NCBI GenBank assembly: GCA_023456105.1
Contig: JAEYAO010000106.1
Location: 1 to 64,000, forward strand
DNA length: 64,000 bases
Reading direction: 5' to 3'
From: Pseudomonadota bacterium
GTDB taxonomy: Bacteria > Pseudomonadota > Alphaproteobacteria > Caulobacterales > Caulobacteraceae
This document shows positions 33,352-43,100 of this stretch, piece after piece. Each line of letters starts with the position of its first letter. Within the stretch, counting starts at the first letter, position 1. The position numbers and the translations under genes were made by a program. The notes beneath the pieces were generated by a model. That model was not told where the DNA came from, ran no database searches, and saw only the letters and a list, made by a program, of their open reading frames with translations.

Positions 33352-34740
33352 TCAGGCGGCGAAGGCACGGACGGCCAGGAGCGCCGCATCGTGTGAGTTT
33401 TCAATGATCGTCAGCCGCTCCGGACGGTCGCCCAGCGCCTGGATCACCGGCGCGGGTTCCGGCTCGAAACCCAGCACCTCCGACACGAAGCCGCCGAACT
33501 TGGAGGCGTGGGCGGTGGACAGGGCGATCACCGGCCCCTCCTTGCGATCATGGCGGCGCGCGGCGGCCAGGGCCACGGCGGTGTGCGGGCAGACCACGCG
33601 GCCCCAACGCTCGTGTGCATGGGCGATCTCGGCGCGGGTTTCGGTTTCGTCGACGGAGACGGCCGAGACCTGGGCGCGCAGGGCGGCCAGGAGATCCGGA
33701 TCGAAGACGACCGCGCCGTCGCGGGCGAAGGTTTCGAACACGCATCGGGTGCGCTCCGCATCACGGCCCGACGCCTCGAACACCAGCCGCTCGAAGTTGG
33801 ACGGGGCCTGGACGTCCATGGAGACGCTGCCGCTCTCCACCGCCGGGCGGCGTGAATACAGGCCGTCATTGATGGCGCGCGCCAAGGCGTCGTTCTGGTT
33901 CACGGCGGCGACGATCCCGTGCATCTCCAGCCCCATGCGGCGCGCCGCCACGCCCGCGAAGGCGTCGCCGAAGTTGCCGGTCGGTACGACAAAGGTCGCG
34001 GGCCCGCCCAGCTGCGCCACGGCCGATACATAGTAGGGAATCTGGCCCGCCAGCCGCGCCCAGTTGATCGAGTTGACCGAGGACAGCCGGCCCTGCTCGC
34101 GCAGAGACTCTTCACCCAGCAGACCCTTCACCAGCCGCTGGCAGTCGTCGAAATCGCCGCGCACGGCCAGGTTCAGCACGTTGTCGGCCCCAACCGTGGT
34201 CATCTGGCGCCGCTGCACGGCCGAGACGCGGTCCAGCGGATGCAGCACCACCAGCCGGATGCGGTCCTTGCCCGCGAACGCTCGCACGGCGGCGGCCCCG
34301 GTGTCGCCCGATGTCGCCGTCAGCAGGGTTAGCCGCTTGCCGGACGCCTGCAGCGCCTCGTCAGCCAGGGCCGCCACCAACTGCATGGCCAGGTCCTTGA
34401 AGGCGGCGGTGGGGCCGTGGAACAGCTCCAGCAGAAACAGGCCGTCCTCCAGCTGCACCAGGGGGGTCACCGCCGGGTGGCCGAAGCCGGCGACCAGCGC
34501 ATCCAGCGCTCGCTCAAGCGCGCCCGCCGGAAGGGCGTCACCGACAAAGGCAGGCAGGACGTCAAGGCCGATCGCCTTGTAGTCCGCGCCCTCGTCGGTC
34601 GCGCGCGCCGGCAGTGTCGGCCAGGCTTCGGGCATGTAGAGGCCGCCGTCGGGCGCCATGCCGCGCAGCAGGGCCTCGGCGAAGTCAGCGCGCGGAGCCT
34701 GGCCGCGCGTCGAGAGATAGTGGGCGCTGGAGCGGGTCAT
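33352..34740 (-). CDS. thrC: Threonine synthase
   Basis: ThrC is the PLP enzyme that converts O-phosphohomoserine to threonine. The protein has 462 residues, typical of the long proteobacterial form. The PLP lysine lies in FHGPTAAFKDLAMQ, and SGDTGAAAVRAFAGK and VPTGNFGDAFAG are conserved phosphate-binding motifs. It converges on thrB with a 6-bp gap, so it is transcribed separately from the hom-thrB unit despite the shared pathway. It is divergent from the retropepsin-like gene. Confidence 0.95.
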   Translation of the reverse strand: MTRSSAHYLSTRGQAPRADFAEALLRGMAPDGGLYMPEAWPTLPARATDEGADYKAIGLDVLPAFVGDALPAGALERALDALVAGFGHPAVTPLVQLEDGLFLLELFHGPTAAFKDLAMQLVAALADEALQASGKRLTLLTATSGDTGAAAVRAFAGKDRIRLVVLHPLDRVSAVQRRQMTTVGADNVLNLAVRGDFDDCQRLVKGLLGEESLREQGRLSSVNSINWARLAGQIPYYVSAVAQLGGPATFVVPTGNFGDAFAGVAARRMGLEMHGIVAAVNQNDALARAINDGLYSRRPAVESGSVSMDVQAPSNFERLVFEASGRDAERTRCVFETFARDGAVVFDPDLLAALRAQVSAVSVDETETRAEIAHAHERWGRVVCPHTAVALAAARRHDRKEGPVIALSTAHASKFGGFVSEVLGFEPEPAPVIQALGDRPERLTIIENSHDAALLAVRAFAA

Positions 34741-34858
34741 GAGGCCTCACGGTATCGACCCCATGAAGCGCCGTCATCCGCAAACCGGCCGACGCCGCCG
34801 GATTGTTGCGACACCGGCGTCGCTGGCGCACGGCGGCCGCAGGGTCCATGTCTCTTCC

Positions 34859-35818
34859 ATGAGAAGACGCGACGTTCTGATCCGCCTGGGCCTGCTCGGC
34901 GCCGGCGTCGGCGGGGCCTGGTGGCTGCGTGACAATGTGATCTGGCGAGGGCCGCAGATCGGCTATGCCGAGGGCGGGTCCAGCGGCTGGCTGCCCTATG
35001 CGCGCCGGCGCGCGTCGACGCCTACGGTCGAGGTCGAGGTGGCTGGACGCCGCGTCTCAGCGCTGGTCGACAGCGGGGCGCAGTTCTCGGTCATCGACGC
35101 CGCCCTGTTCGCCGAGCTGGGTCTGTCGGAGACCTTTTCCATGCCGCTGATCGCCTATGGCGTGGGCGGCAATCCACAGTTGGGGCGCGGCGCGACGATC
35201 GACGTAGCGGTGGGCGAGCTGCGCTTGAACGGGCTTCGCGCCGCCATCCTGCAACTGGGGCCGCTGGCGACCGAGCGAGGATTGGGAACGCCGCTGATCC
35301 TTGGCCAAGACGTGCTGCGCGAGCTGGTGCTGGATCTGGACACCGTCGGACGCCGCCTGCGCCTCAGCCGCCAGGAGGATCATCAGGCGCCCGCCGGCCT
35401 GACCGCGATCGAGGTGCGGCGGGCGGACCGCGGCCTGTCGGCCTCGGTGACGGTGGAGGGGGCGGAGATCGAGGCGGTGGTCGACACCGGCGCCTCCGCG
35501 CTGCTGGCCGTCAGCCGTCAGGCGGCGGAAGGTGCGGGCCTGCTGGACGGCCGCGACAGCCGGCAGGGCACCAGCATCGTGCTGGGCGGCGCGACGCGGG
35601 CGGACATCGTGCGGGCGCGCACGGTCACCTTCGGCGACACCCTGGTGCGGGACGCCGAGGTCGCCATCTTCGCCGATGTGGCCGTGCCGGGCTTTCCCCG
35701 CGCGCTGCTCGGCATGGAGGCCTTCGCCGGGCGTCAGGTGGTGATGGACCTGGGGCGCGCGCGGCTGCTGAACTCGGAGGCGATGGACGTCACCGTAGGC
35801 GGCCCGCGCCGAGGTTAG
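34859..35818 (+). CDS. Two-domain retropepsin-like aspartic protease, membrane-anchored
   Basis: This 319-residue protein starts at MRRRDVLIRLGLLGAG and has an N-terminal Tat-like or anchor helix (to about residue 23). Two retropepsin-type half-domains follow, each with a catalytic motif: DSG at 71-73 (ALVDSGAQFSVID) and DTG at 209-211 (AVVDTGASALLAVS). Retropepsins normally dimerise to pair two such Asp residues; here both sit in one chain, as in pepsin. The substrate is unknown; a role in periplasmic protein processing is likely. The end overlaps the convergent metallopeptidase gene by 4 bp. Confidence 0.82.
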   Translation: MRRRDVLIRLGLLGAGVGGAWWLRDNVIWRGPQIGYAEGGSSGWLPYARRRASTPTVEVEVAGRRVSALVDSGAQFSVIDAALFAELGLSETFSMPLIAYGVGGNPQLGRGATIDVAVGELRLNGLRAAILQLGPLATERGLGTPLILGQDVLRELVLDLDTVGRRLRLSRQEDHQAPAGLTAIEVRRADRGLSASVTVEGAEIEAVVDTGASALLAVSRQAAEGAGLLDGRDSRQGTSIVLGGATRADIVRARTVTFGDTLVRDAEVAIFADVAVPGFPRALLGMEAFAGRQVVMDLGRARLLNSEAMDVTVGGPRRG

Positions 35819-36666
35819 AGCCCCTGGAAGGTGTCGCAGGCGGAGGGATCACCGGACTGGTAGCCGCGCTGCAGCCATTCAACGCGCTGGGCGGACGATC
35901 CGTGGGTGAAGCTTTCGGGCGAGACGCGGCCGCCGCCGCGGCGCTGCAGCGTATCGTCGCCGATGGCCTGGGCGGTGCGCATGCCTTCCTGAAGGTCGCC
36001 GGCCTCCAGCGCCACCTGACCGTTGGACACGGCCGCCGCGTTGGCGGCCCAGACGCCGGCGTAGCAGTCGGCCTGGAGCTCCAGCGCGACGGAATAGCGG
36101 TTCGCCTCCGCCTCGCCCGCCGCGCGCTGCTGCGCCTGGCGCACCTGCTGCGAGGCGCCGGTCAGGGTCTGGACGTGGTGGCCGAACTCATGGGCGATGA
36201 CATAGGCGCGGGCGAAGTCGGCGCCGGACGCGCCCAGTTGCGTCTCCATCTCACGCCAGAAGCCGAGGTCGAGGTACACTGTCCGATCGCTCGGGCAGTA
36301 GAAGGGTCCCATGGCCGATTGGCCGAAGCCGCAGCCGGTCGGGGTGCCTTGTTCGTAGATGACGGTGTTGGGCGGCTGATAGCCTTGCAGCTTGGTGGCC
36401 CATACGTCGTTGACGTTGGTTCCGACCACATCGACGAAGCGACCCGCCTGATCCTCGGGCGTGCCGACCTCGCCCTGCTGCTGGGCCGCGCCCGCGCCGC
36501 CAAATTGGCTGGCGACCTGCTGGGTCGTGCTGGGGTCGATGCCGAAGACGAAATAGCCGATCAGGGCGATCACGGTGACGCCGATGCCGCCGCCGGCGAT
36601 GGCGCCGCCGCCCATGCCGCGACGATCCTCAATCCCGCCGCCCGTCCGTCCGCCCTGCCAGCGCAT
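35815..36666 (-). CDS. YpfJ-type neutral zinc metallopeptidase
   Basis: This 283-residue protein has a Gly-rich N-terminus, one membrane helix (about residues 22-42) and a zinc peptidase domain. The motif is HEFGHH (His159, Glu160, His163), with LQADCYAGVWA supplying the third region. Conserved CGFGQSAMGPFYCPSD precedes the zinc site. The family (YpfJ, COG2321) is membrane-anchored; its substrates are not known. It lies 65 bp downstream of the small secreted-protein gene on the same strand. Confidence 0.9.
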   Translation of the reverse strand: MRWQGGRTGGGIEDRRGMGGGAIAGGGIGVTVIALIGYFVFGIDPSTTQQVASQFGGAGAAQQQGEVGTPEDQAGRFVDVVGTNVNDVWATKLQGYQPPNTVIYEQGTPTGCGFGQSAMGPFYCPSDRTVYLDLGFWREMETQLGASGADFARAYVIAHEFGHHVQTLTGASQQVRQAQQRAAGEAEANRYSVALELQADCYAGVWAANAAAVSNGQVALEAGDLQEGMRTAQAIGDDTLQRRGGGRVSPESFTHGSSAQRVEWLQRGYQSGDPSACDTFQGL

Positions 36667-36731
36667 CGCTCATCTCCCAAGCTCAAGCCCGGCGGTAACG
36701 CGGAGGGGCGGCGAAGGGATGCGTGGGCGCT

Positions 36732-37124
36732 CTATTCCGCGCGTCGGTCCAGCCAGGCGTCGATCTGGCCCACGCCTGCGCCCAGCGTCTGGCGACGCTC
36801 TGTGGCGGATTCCCTGAACGCCTGCTCGGCCTCGGGCGAACGCAGGGGTCGATAGGCGGGATCGTTCGGCAGGGGCAAGGGGCGGGCGGCCTCTATGCGC
36901 TGGCGGCGGAGCTGAGTCTCCAGCTGCTGCTGGCGGGCGAAGAGGTCGCGGGTCTCGGCCTGGCTGCGCAGCCGCTCGGTCTCGTAGCGGTGGTGGTCAG
37001 CGATGGCGGCCGGTCGGCCCCCCGGATAGCCGGTGTAGGGTGATGCGTGCGGCGTCCAGGTCTGGGCCAGGACGGGCGGGGCGGCGGCGGCGATCAGGCC
37101 GGAAAGGGCGATGCGCGTGAACAT
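36732..37124 (-). CDS. Secreted hypothetical protein with coiled-coil-like region
   Basis: This is a 130-residue protein from MFTRIALSGL. A signal peptide ends near VLAQTW (about residue 21). The remainder is charged and Arg/Gln/Glu-rich (ETERLRSQAETRDLFARQQQ), suggesting helices or a coiled coil. No known domain is recognised. It is divergent from the DJ-1/PfpI gene and upstream of the metallopeptidase. Confidence 0.6.
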   Translation of the reverse strand: MFTRIALSGLIAAAAPPVLAQTWTPHASPYTGYPGGRPAAIADHHRYETERLRSQAETRDLFARQQQLETQLRRQRIEAARPLPLPNDPAYRPLRSPEAEQAFRESATERRQTLGAGVGQIDAWLDRRAE

Positions 37125-37224
37125 GGACGAAAGATGGGAAGGCTCCGTCTTAAGCCAAGCGCGGCCGCAACCTGTCGCGGGTGCGGGGGTTCTCCTCGCT
37201 TCCCCAACATCACGGAGAATGACC

Positions 37225-37812
37225 ATGGCCCAGACACTTTCGGGCAAGACCGTCGCCGTCCTCGCCACCGACGGCGTGGAGCTGGTGGAGCTGACCGAAC
37301 CGGTGAAGGCGTTGAAGGAGGCCGGCGCGAGCGTCGAGATCCTGTCGCTGAAGGCCGGCGAGTTCCAGGGCTTCGATCACCTCACGCCTGGCGACAAGGT
37401 GACGGCCGACAAGGCGGTGGCCGATGCGGACGCTTCGTCCTACGCCGGCCTCCTGCTGCCCGGCGGCGTGGCCAATCCGGACCAGCTGCGCGCGGACAAG
37501 GACGCGGTCGCCTTCGTGCGGGCCTTCTTCGAGGCCGGCAAGCCGGTGGCCGCCATCTGCCACGCGCCCTGGCTGCTGATCGAGGCGGGCGTGGTCGAGG
37601 GCCGCACCCTGACGGCGTTCGAAAGCATCCGCACCGACCTGAGGAACGCCGGCGCCAACGTCGTCAACGAGGAGGTGGTGGTCGACAAGGGGCTAGTCAC
37701 CAGCCGCTGCCCCGACGACATCCCGGCCTTCAACAGGAAGATGATCGAGGAGTTCGCCGAAGGCCGCCATCAGGGCCAGGCCGAACAGACGCAGCAGGCC
37801 GCGGTCGGCTGA
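37225..37812 (+). CDS. DJ-1/PfpI family protein
   Basis: This 195-residue protein of the type 1 glutamine amidotransferase-like fold (PfpI/YhbO) has the nucleophile Cys112 in AAICHAPWLL and the conserved acidic Glu19 region in TDGVELVELTEP. GLLLPGGVANPDQLR is typical. Members act as deglycases or chaperones protecting against reactive carbonyls; the activity here is inferred. The ATG at 37225 is preferred over 37219 because GGAG lies 7 bp before it. It converges with the methyltransferase gene. Confidence 0.88.
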   Translation: MAQTLSGKTVAVLATDGVELVELTEPVKALKEAGASVEILSLKAGEFQGFDHLTPGDKVTADKAVADADASSYAGLLLPGGVANPDQLRADKDAVAFVRAFFEAGKPVAAICHAPWLLIEAGVVEGRTLTAFESIRTDLRNAGANVVNEEVVVDKGLVTSRCPDDIPAFNRKMIEEFAEGRHQGQAEQTQQAAVG

Positions 37813-37816
37813 TCGC

Positions 37817-38464
37817 CTATGGCATCGCCCATACGGAGGACCGCTTGATCTCCTGGTCCTCCAGCTGGCGCGTGGTGGGCACCCGATATTCCGCCAGGAA
37901 ATCAAGGCCGGAGCGGGGAAAGTAGGTGCGGCCCGGATCGCCGATCAGCACCCGCGTTCCCCGCGCCCGCGCACGGCCCAGCCACGCCAGCACCGCCTCG
38001 GTCATTGGCTTCTCGTAGCAGATGTCGCCTGCGCAGATGACGTCGACCGCAGGCGGCTCGGCCTCCAGCAGGTTGCGGTCGGTGAAGTCGAGGCGGACGC
38101 CGTTGGCCGAGGCGTTCGCCTGCACCGCCGCCTCGCAGAAGGGATCGATGTCGGCGCACAGGGTCTCGGCCGCGCCTGCCTTCATGGCCGCGACGCCGAC
38201 CAGGCCTGAGCCGGCGGCGAAATCGAGCACCCGCTTGCCCGCGACCTCCTTCGGATGATCCAAAAGATAGCGCGCCAGCGCCTGTCCGCCCGCCCAGGCG
38301 AAGGCCCAGAACGGCGGCGGCAGGCCCATTTCGCCCAGCTCCTCCGTCAGTCGCCAGATCGGCGTCACCTCGTCCGCCAGCCACAGCGAGATTTCCGGCG
38401 CATGCGGCACAGGCTGAAGCCGGGTGTTGGCCGTGATGAAGGCGGCGGGATCGGTGATGGTCAT
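37817..38464 (-). CDS. Nicotinamide N-methyltransferase-like / protein-lysine methyltransferase
   Basis: This 215-residue SAM-dependent methyltransferase has motif I VLDFAAGSGLVGVAA and ICAGDICYEKPM. LPPPFWAFAWAGGQALARYL is the signature of the COG3897 group, which includes the ETFB lysine methyltransferase. The MTITDPAAF start is chosen because the open frame upstream extends through the operator region of the divergent gene. The target could be the electron-transfer flavoprotein beta subunit; this is a family-level inference. Confidence 0.78.
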   Translation of the reverse strand: MTITDPAAFITANTRLQPVPHAPEISLWLADEVTPIWRLTEELGEMGLPPPFWAFAWAGGQALARYLLDHPKEVAGKRVLDFAAGSGLVGVAAMKAGAAETLCADIDPFCEAAVQANASANGVRLDFTDRNLLEAEPPAVDVICAGDICYEKPMTEAVLAWLGRARARGTRVLIGDPGRTYFPRSGLDFLAEYRVPTTRQLEDQEIKRSSVWAMP

Positions 38465-38554
38465 CCCTGAACGCCTGCGCTCTAAGCCGATCAGGATCAA
38501 GCGCATGTTGATGTCACGTCCTCCTGACGAAATGTCAGGTTGACATGACATGCA

Positions 38555-38582
38555 CCTGATGTAAGGTCAGCCTTACATCAGG
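38555..38582. promoter_or_regulatory. Perfect 12-bp inverted repeat, likely XRE operator
   Basis: CCTGATGTAAGG and CCTTACATCAGG form perfect arms around TCAG, ending 14 bp before the membrane-protein gene. TTGACA at 38540-38545 is a perfect -35, and the repeat covers the expected -10 and start site. A second inverted repeat TGTCA-GGT-TGACA lies at 38533-38545. It is the probable binding site of the XRE-type regulator encoded by the second gene of this pair. Confidence 0.75.
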
Positions 38583-38596
38583 GGGAGGGACGATCC

Positions 38597-38998
38597 ATGT
38601 GGAGCTCGTCGAGGGACAACACGCCGGCGGCCAGGCGCTACGCCCGGCGGACCATGGGTTTCATGGGCGTCTACGCGGCCATCAACATCGCCGCGATGTT
38701 CGGCCTGTTCGATGGACGCGCGGGCTGGACGGCCTGGCTGCTGGCGATCGCCGTGGCCCTGCCGGTTGTCGGCCAGATCTGGGCGACGCTGACGTACCTG
38801 AACGAGTCTGACGAGTTCGTGCGGGCGGTGATGACCAAGACCTTTGTCGCCGCGACCGGCGTGGCCTTCGCCGTGTTCTGCGTCTGGGGCTTCGCGGAAA
38901 GCTATGCGGACGCGCCGCACGCGCCGGGTTGGCTGATCTATCCGCTGTTCTGGGCGGCGTTCGGCGTCATCTCGCCGTTCGTGCAGACCAGCCGATGA
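38597..38998 (+). CDS. Four-helix inner membrane protein paired with XRE regulator
   Basis: This 133-residue protein has about four membrane helices (near residues 20-38, 44-62, 82-100 and 112-128) and no known enzymatic motif. It overlaps the following XRE regulator gene as ATGA, a common arrangement for such pairs. A perfect inverted repeat overlaps its promoter, so the pair is probably autoregulated. The function is unknown; membrane-stress sensing is one possibility. Confidence 0.75.
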   Translation: MWSSSRDNTPAARRYARRTMGFMGVYAAINIAAMFGLFDGRAGWTAWLLAIAVALPVVGQIWATLTYLNESDEFVRAVMTKTFVAATGVAFAVFCVWGFAESYADAPHAPGWLIYPLFWAAFGVISPFVQTSR

Positions 38999-39195
38999 AG
39001 AACCGGCTGAAGCTGCTGCGCGTCGAGCGCGGCTGGACGCAGGAACAGCTGGGCCAGCAGCTCGGCGTCTCGCGCCAAGCCGTCAACGCGCTGGAGACGG
39101 AAAAGCACGACCCATCTTTGGACCTCGCCTACCGGATCGCCGCCATCTTTGAACGGCCGATCGAGGACATCTTCGAGAACCCGCACGCCCGCTGA
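38995..39195 (+). CDS. Small XRE-family regulator
   Basis: This 66-residue Cro/CI-type helix-turn-helix protein reads MKNRLKLLRVERGWTQEQLG, then QQLGVSRQAVNALETEKHDP, and ends with IAAIFERPIEDIFENPHAR. It is of the short YozG-like kind with no ligand domain. It is translationally coupled to the preceding membrane protein gene (ATGA). It probably represses the operon through the inverted repeat at 38555-38582. Confidence 0.9.
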   Translation: MKNRLKLLRVERGWTQEQLGQQLGVSRQAVNALETEKHDPSLDLAYRIAAIFERPIEDIFENPHAR

Positions 39196-39231
39196 GGCGG
39201 ACGCACAAGCCCCCCAGAAAGGAAGACCGCC

Positions 39232-40182
39232 ATGTTCCACGCAACCCCGAAGGGCGCGTGCGCGCCTCGTCGCGCCCGCTTCATGCTGATCGCCGGCGCC
39301 CTGTTCGCCATCCTCTCGGCGCTCGATCCGCACCGGGCGCACGCCCAGGTCGACCCATCCGCCGCCGCCCAGTCGGCCTTCGCCTCGGATCGACTGTCGG
39401 TCGAGGTGGTGGGGCAGGGGCCTGACGTGATCCTGATCCCAGGTCTTGTCTCCTCGCGGGAGGTGTGGCGCGAGACGGCGGAGCGGCTGAAGGCGACGCA
39501 CCGGGTGCATCTGGTGCAGATGGCCGGCTTCGCAGGCGAGCCCTGGAGCCATGGCGACGGCCCCTTCGTCGAGCCCGCCGTCAAGGAACTGGCCCGCTAC
39601 ATCCGCGAAACCGGACTTCAACGGCCGGCGGTGATCGGCCATTCGATGGGGGCGCTAAGCGGCCTCATGCTGGCGCAGCGGCATCCGGAGCTGGTCGGTC
39701 GGCTGCTGTCGGTGGATTCGCTGCCTTTCTACAGCGCCCTGTTCGGACCGACAGCGACGCCGGAGAGCGCCAGGCCCTTCGCCGAGCAGGCGGTGGCCGG
39801 CGTCCTTTCGGCGGACGACGCCACGCTGCGGGCGCAACAGACCGTCTCCGCCGCAGGGTTGTCGAAGACGCCGGCCATGCAGACGCAGATGTTGCGCTGG
39901 TCGATGGCGTCGGACCGTCACGCCTTCGCCGCGGCCCTGCGCGACGTGATGACCACCGACGCCCGGCCCGGTTTGGCCGCCATGACCACGCCGGTGACGG
40001 CCCTCTACGCCGCGGACGCCGAGGGCGGCGCTCCGTCCGCCATGGCGGATGCCCTATGGGGGCGGGAGTATGCGGCCCTGCCGAACGTGCGCCTGATCCG
40101 CGTCGACGGCAGCCGCCACTTCATCATGGCCGACCAGCCGGAGCGTTTCGCAGCCCTGGTCGACGCCTTTTTGGCGGACTGA
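39232..40182 (+). CDS. Secreted alpha/beta hydrolase
   Basis: This 316-residue protein has a signal peptide (hydrophobic about residues 17-32, cleaved near AHAQVD). The alpha/beta-hydrolase core has LIPGLVSSREVW, the nucleophile Ser in VIGHSMGALSG and a C-terminal His in DGSRHFIMADQPERF. An esterase or lactonase-like activity is likely; the substrate is unknown. It follows the XRE gene by 36 bp with an AAAGGA ribosome site and could be co-transcribed. It converges with the Mfd-type helicase gene. Confidence 0.83.
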   Translation: MFHATPKGACAPRRARFMLIAGALFAILSALDPHRAHAQVDPSAAAQSAFASDRLSVEVVGQGPDVILIPGLVSSREVWRETAERLKATHRVHLVQMAGFAGEPWSHGDGPFVEPAVKELARYIRETGLQRPAVIGHSMGALSGLMLAQRHPELVGRLLSVDSLPFYSALFGPTATPESARPFAEQAVAGVLSADDATLRAQQTVSAAGLSKTPAMQTQMLRWSMASDRHAFAAALRDVMTTDARPGLAAMTTPVTALYAADAEGGAPSAMADALWGREYAALPNVRLIRVDGSRHFIMADQPERFAALVDAFLAD

Positions 40183-40187
40183 TCCGA

Positions 40188-43100
40188 TCAGGCGGCGAGA
40201 TCGGTCAGAACGCTCTCGATGAAGGCCGAACCGTGCGGCGTGTCGCCCGCCGGATAGATCAGGCGGTCGTCCTTCCAATGGCGGGCGTCGTCATCCTTGA
40301 TCCGTTTGGAGACCGATGCGGCGGCGCGGCCGAAGGCGAAGGCCGTCGCCTTGGGTCCCGAGGCGATGGCCTCCACCCCCGCCTCGTGCGCCAGGGCGTT
40401 CAGTCGGGCGTTGGCGATCAGGGCGGCGGCCGGATCGGGCAGGGGGCCGAAGCGATCCTCCAGCTCGTCGCCGAACGCCTCGATCTCCGCCGTGGTGGAG
40501 AGCCGCGCCAGGCGGGCGTAGAGATTGATCCGGGTGGTGGGGTCGGGGATGTAGTCCTCCGGCAGGGCCGCCTTGGGGTCACCGGAATAGATCGGCTCCC
40601 CCAGGTTCAGCGGCCGCTCGCCCCGCGCGGTGCGCAGAGCCCCTTCCAGCACGCGCTGATACAGGCTGGCGCCGATCATCCGCATGTGGCCGGCCTGTTC
40701 GTCGCCGACCAGATCGCCGCCGCCTCGAAGGTCGAGGTCGCGCGCGCTGATGGCGAAGCCTGAGCCGAGGCGATCCAGCGCCTCCAGCGTCGATAGCCGG
40801 GCCCGAGTCGCCTCGGGCAGTTCCTCGTCCTCGGCGTGCAGCAGATAGGCGAAGCCCTGTCGCCGGCCGCGTCCAACCCGCCCGCGCAGCTGGTGCAGCT
40901 GGGCCAGGCCGAACCGGTCGGGCCGCCAGACGATCATGGTGTTGGCGCGTGGCACGTCCAGACCGCTTTCGATGATGTTGGTCGCCAGCAGCACGTCGCC
41001 CTCGCCGTCCGCGAAGCCGACCATGACCGCGTCCGTCTCTTCCGGCGACAGCTTGCCGTGGGCGGTGCGGACGCTGAGCTCCCCCGCGATTTCGGCCAGG
41101 CGCGCCTGCATCGGCTCCAGGTCCTCGATGCGGGGTACGACCACGAAGCTCTGCCCGCCGCGCGCCTTCTCCCGCAGCAGGGCGGTGCGGACCGACGCCG
41201 CATCGAATGGCGTCAGAAAGGTGCGGATGGGCCTGCGCCGGGCCGGCGGGCTGGCGATCACGCTGACGTCCTGAATGCCGACAAGGGCGCCTTGCAGTGT
41301 GCGCGGAATAGGGGTGGCGGTCAGCGACAAGAGGTGCGGCGCCTTGGCGCGCAGCTTGTCCTTCATGGCCGCGCCGAACCTCTGCTCCTCGTCGATGATG
41401 ACCAGGCCGGGCATAGCCAGTGTTACGTCGTCTGCGCCCAGCGCATGGGTGCCGATCGCGACCGTGATCTCGCCGGACGCCAGTCCCGCCTTGACGGCCT
41501 TGGCTTCCTTGCTGTCGACCAGGCGCGACAACTGAGCGACGGTGATGTCCGTGCCCGCGAAACGGCGCTGGAAGGTCTCGAAATGCTGGCGCGCCAGCAC
41601 GGTGGTTGGCGCCGACACGATCACCTGCTTGCCCGCGAGCGTGGCGGCCGCAGTCGCCCTCAGCGCCACCTCCGTCTTGCCGAAACCCACATCGCCGCAC
41701 ACCAGCCGGTTCATCGGGCGGCCGGAGGCGAGATCGTCCAGCACCGCCTCGATGGCCGCGGCCTGATCGACGGACTCAGGGTAGGGAAAGCCCGCGGCGA
41801 AGCGGGCCAGCGCCGGCTTGGGCGGCTTGATCGATTCGGCCGTGGCCTCTTCGCGCGCCTTGGCCATCTCGACCAATTGCCTGGCGGTCGCATCGATGTC
41901 GGAGCTGAGCTGCGCCCGTCGCTTCATCCAGGCGTCGGTGTTCAGCCGGTCCAGCGTCACGGCCGACGGCTCTGAGCCATAGCGCCAGATGCGGCCGAAC
42001 TCCTCGACGGGCGCCAGCACCGTCGCGCCGCCGTGGTACTCGAGGCGCAGCACGTCCCGCTCCTGGTCGGCGACCGCGATCCGCTCCAACGCCTGCAGGA
42101 CGCCCACGCCGTGGTCCTCGTGGATCACCACGTCGCCAGCGCGCAGTTCCGGCTCGCCCAGCAGCTCGGCCGTGCCCGAGGCGGGGCGCGCCACGCGGCC
42201 GCCGACCGCGTCGGTCGGGGTGATCACGGTCACGGCCAGCTCCGCATCGTCGAAGCCGGCGTCAAGATCGAGCGGCAGGGCGACAAAGGCCCCGGCCGGC
42301 GCGTCCAGCAGTTCGTTCCACCCCTGACCCGCCTCGGGCGCTTCTTCCTTGGCCCGCTTCAGCAGACGCGAGAGCATCCGGTGTTCGTGCGCCAGACCGG
42401 CCAGGACGACGCGTCGGCCGGCCTCGCGACGTTCCTGGATAAAAGAGGCCAAGGCCTTGCCCGGCGACCGCTCCACGGCGAAGGACGGGTTGCGCGACAG
42501 GCCGTCGAAATCCAGCCGTCGTCCCCGGTCCAGAAAGGCCGAAGTCTCCTCAAGCGACAGGTACAGCTGCTCGGGCGGCAACGGCCGCGCGTCGTCGTCG
42601 CGGAAGGCGAGGCGGGTCTGATGCGCCTCGGCGATCTGGTCGGCGAAGCGGCGGCAGCGGTCCTCGACCTCGTCCTCCGTGAGGATGCAGGCGCCGGACA
42701 GCAGGTCGAGCAGGCTCTCTAGACCGCCGCTGTAGCGTTCCGCCATGCGATGCTCCTCGCCTGGCGTGCGCACGTCCTCCGGCCCGATCAGCAGTTCGGA
42801 CGCCGGCGTCAGGCACAGGCGTTCGACGCTGTCGTCCGAGCGTTGCGTCACCGGATCGTAGCGGCGGATGTCGGCGACCCTGCCGTCCTCGTCTATGGCG
42901 ATCCGCAGGGGCGCGGCGGACGAGGGCGGATAGACGTCCACAACCTCGCCCAGGATGGCGATCTCGCCCGGCTCGTCGATGCGGTCGTCCTGCACATAGC
43001 CGGCGCGGTGGGCGAAGGCCGACAGGGCGTCGCGATCCAGCGGCGCCCCCGTTTCGATCTCGAACCGCTCGGCCAGGACCGCGCGGGGCGGGATGCGCTG

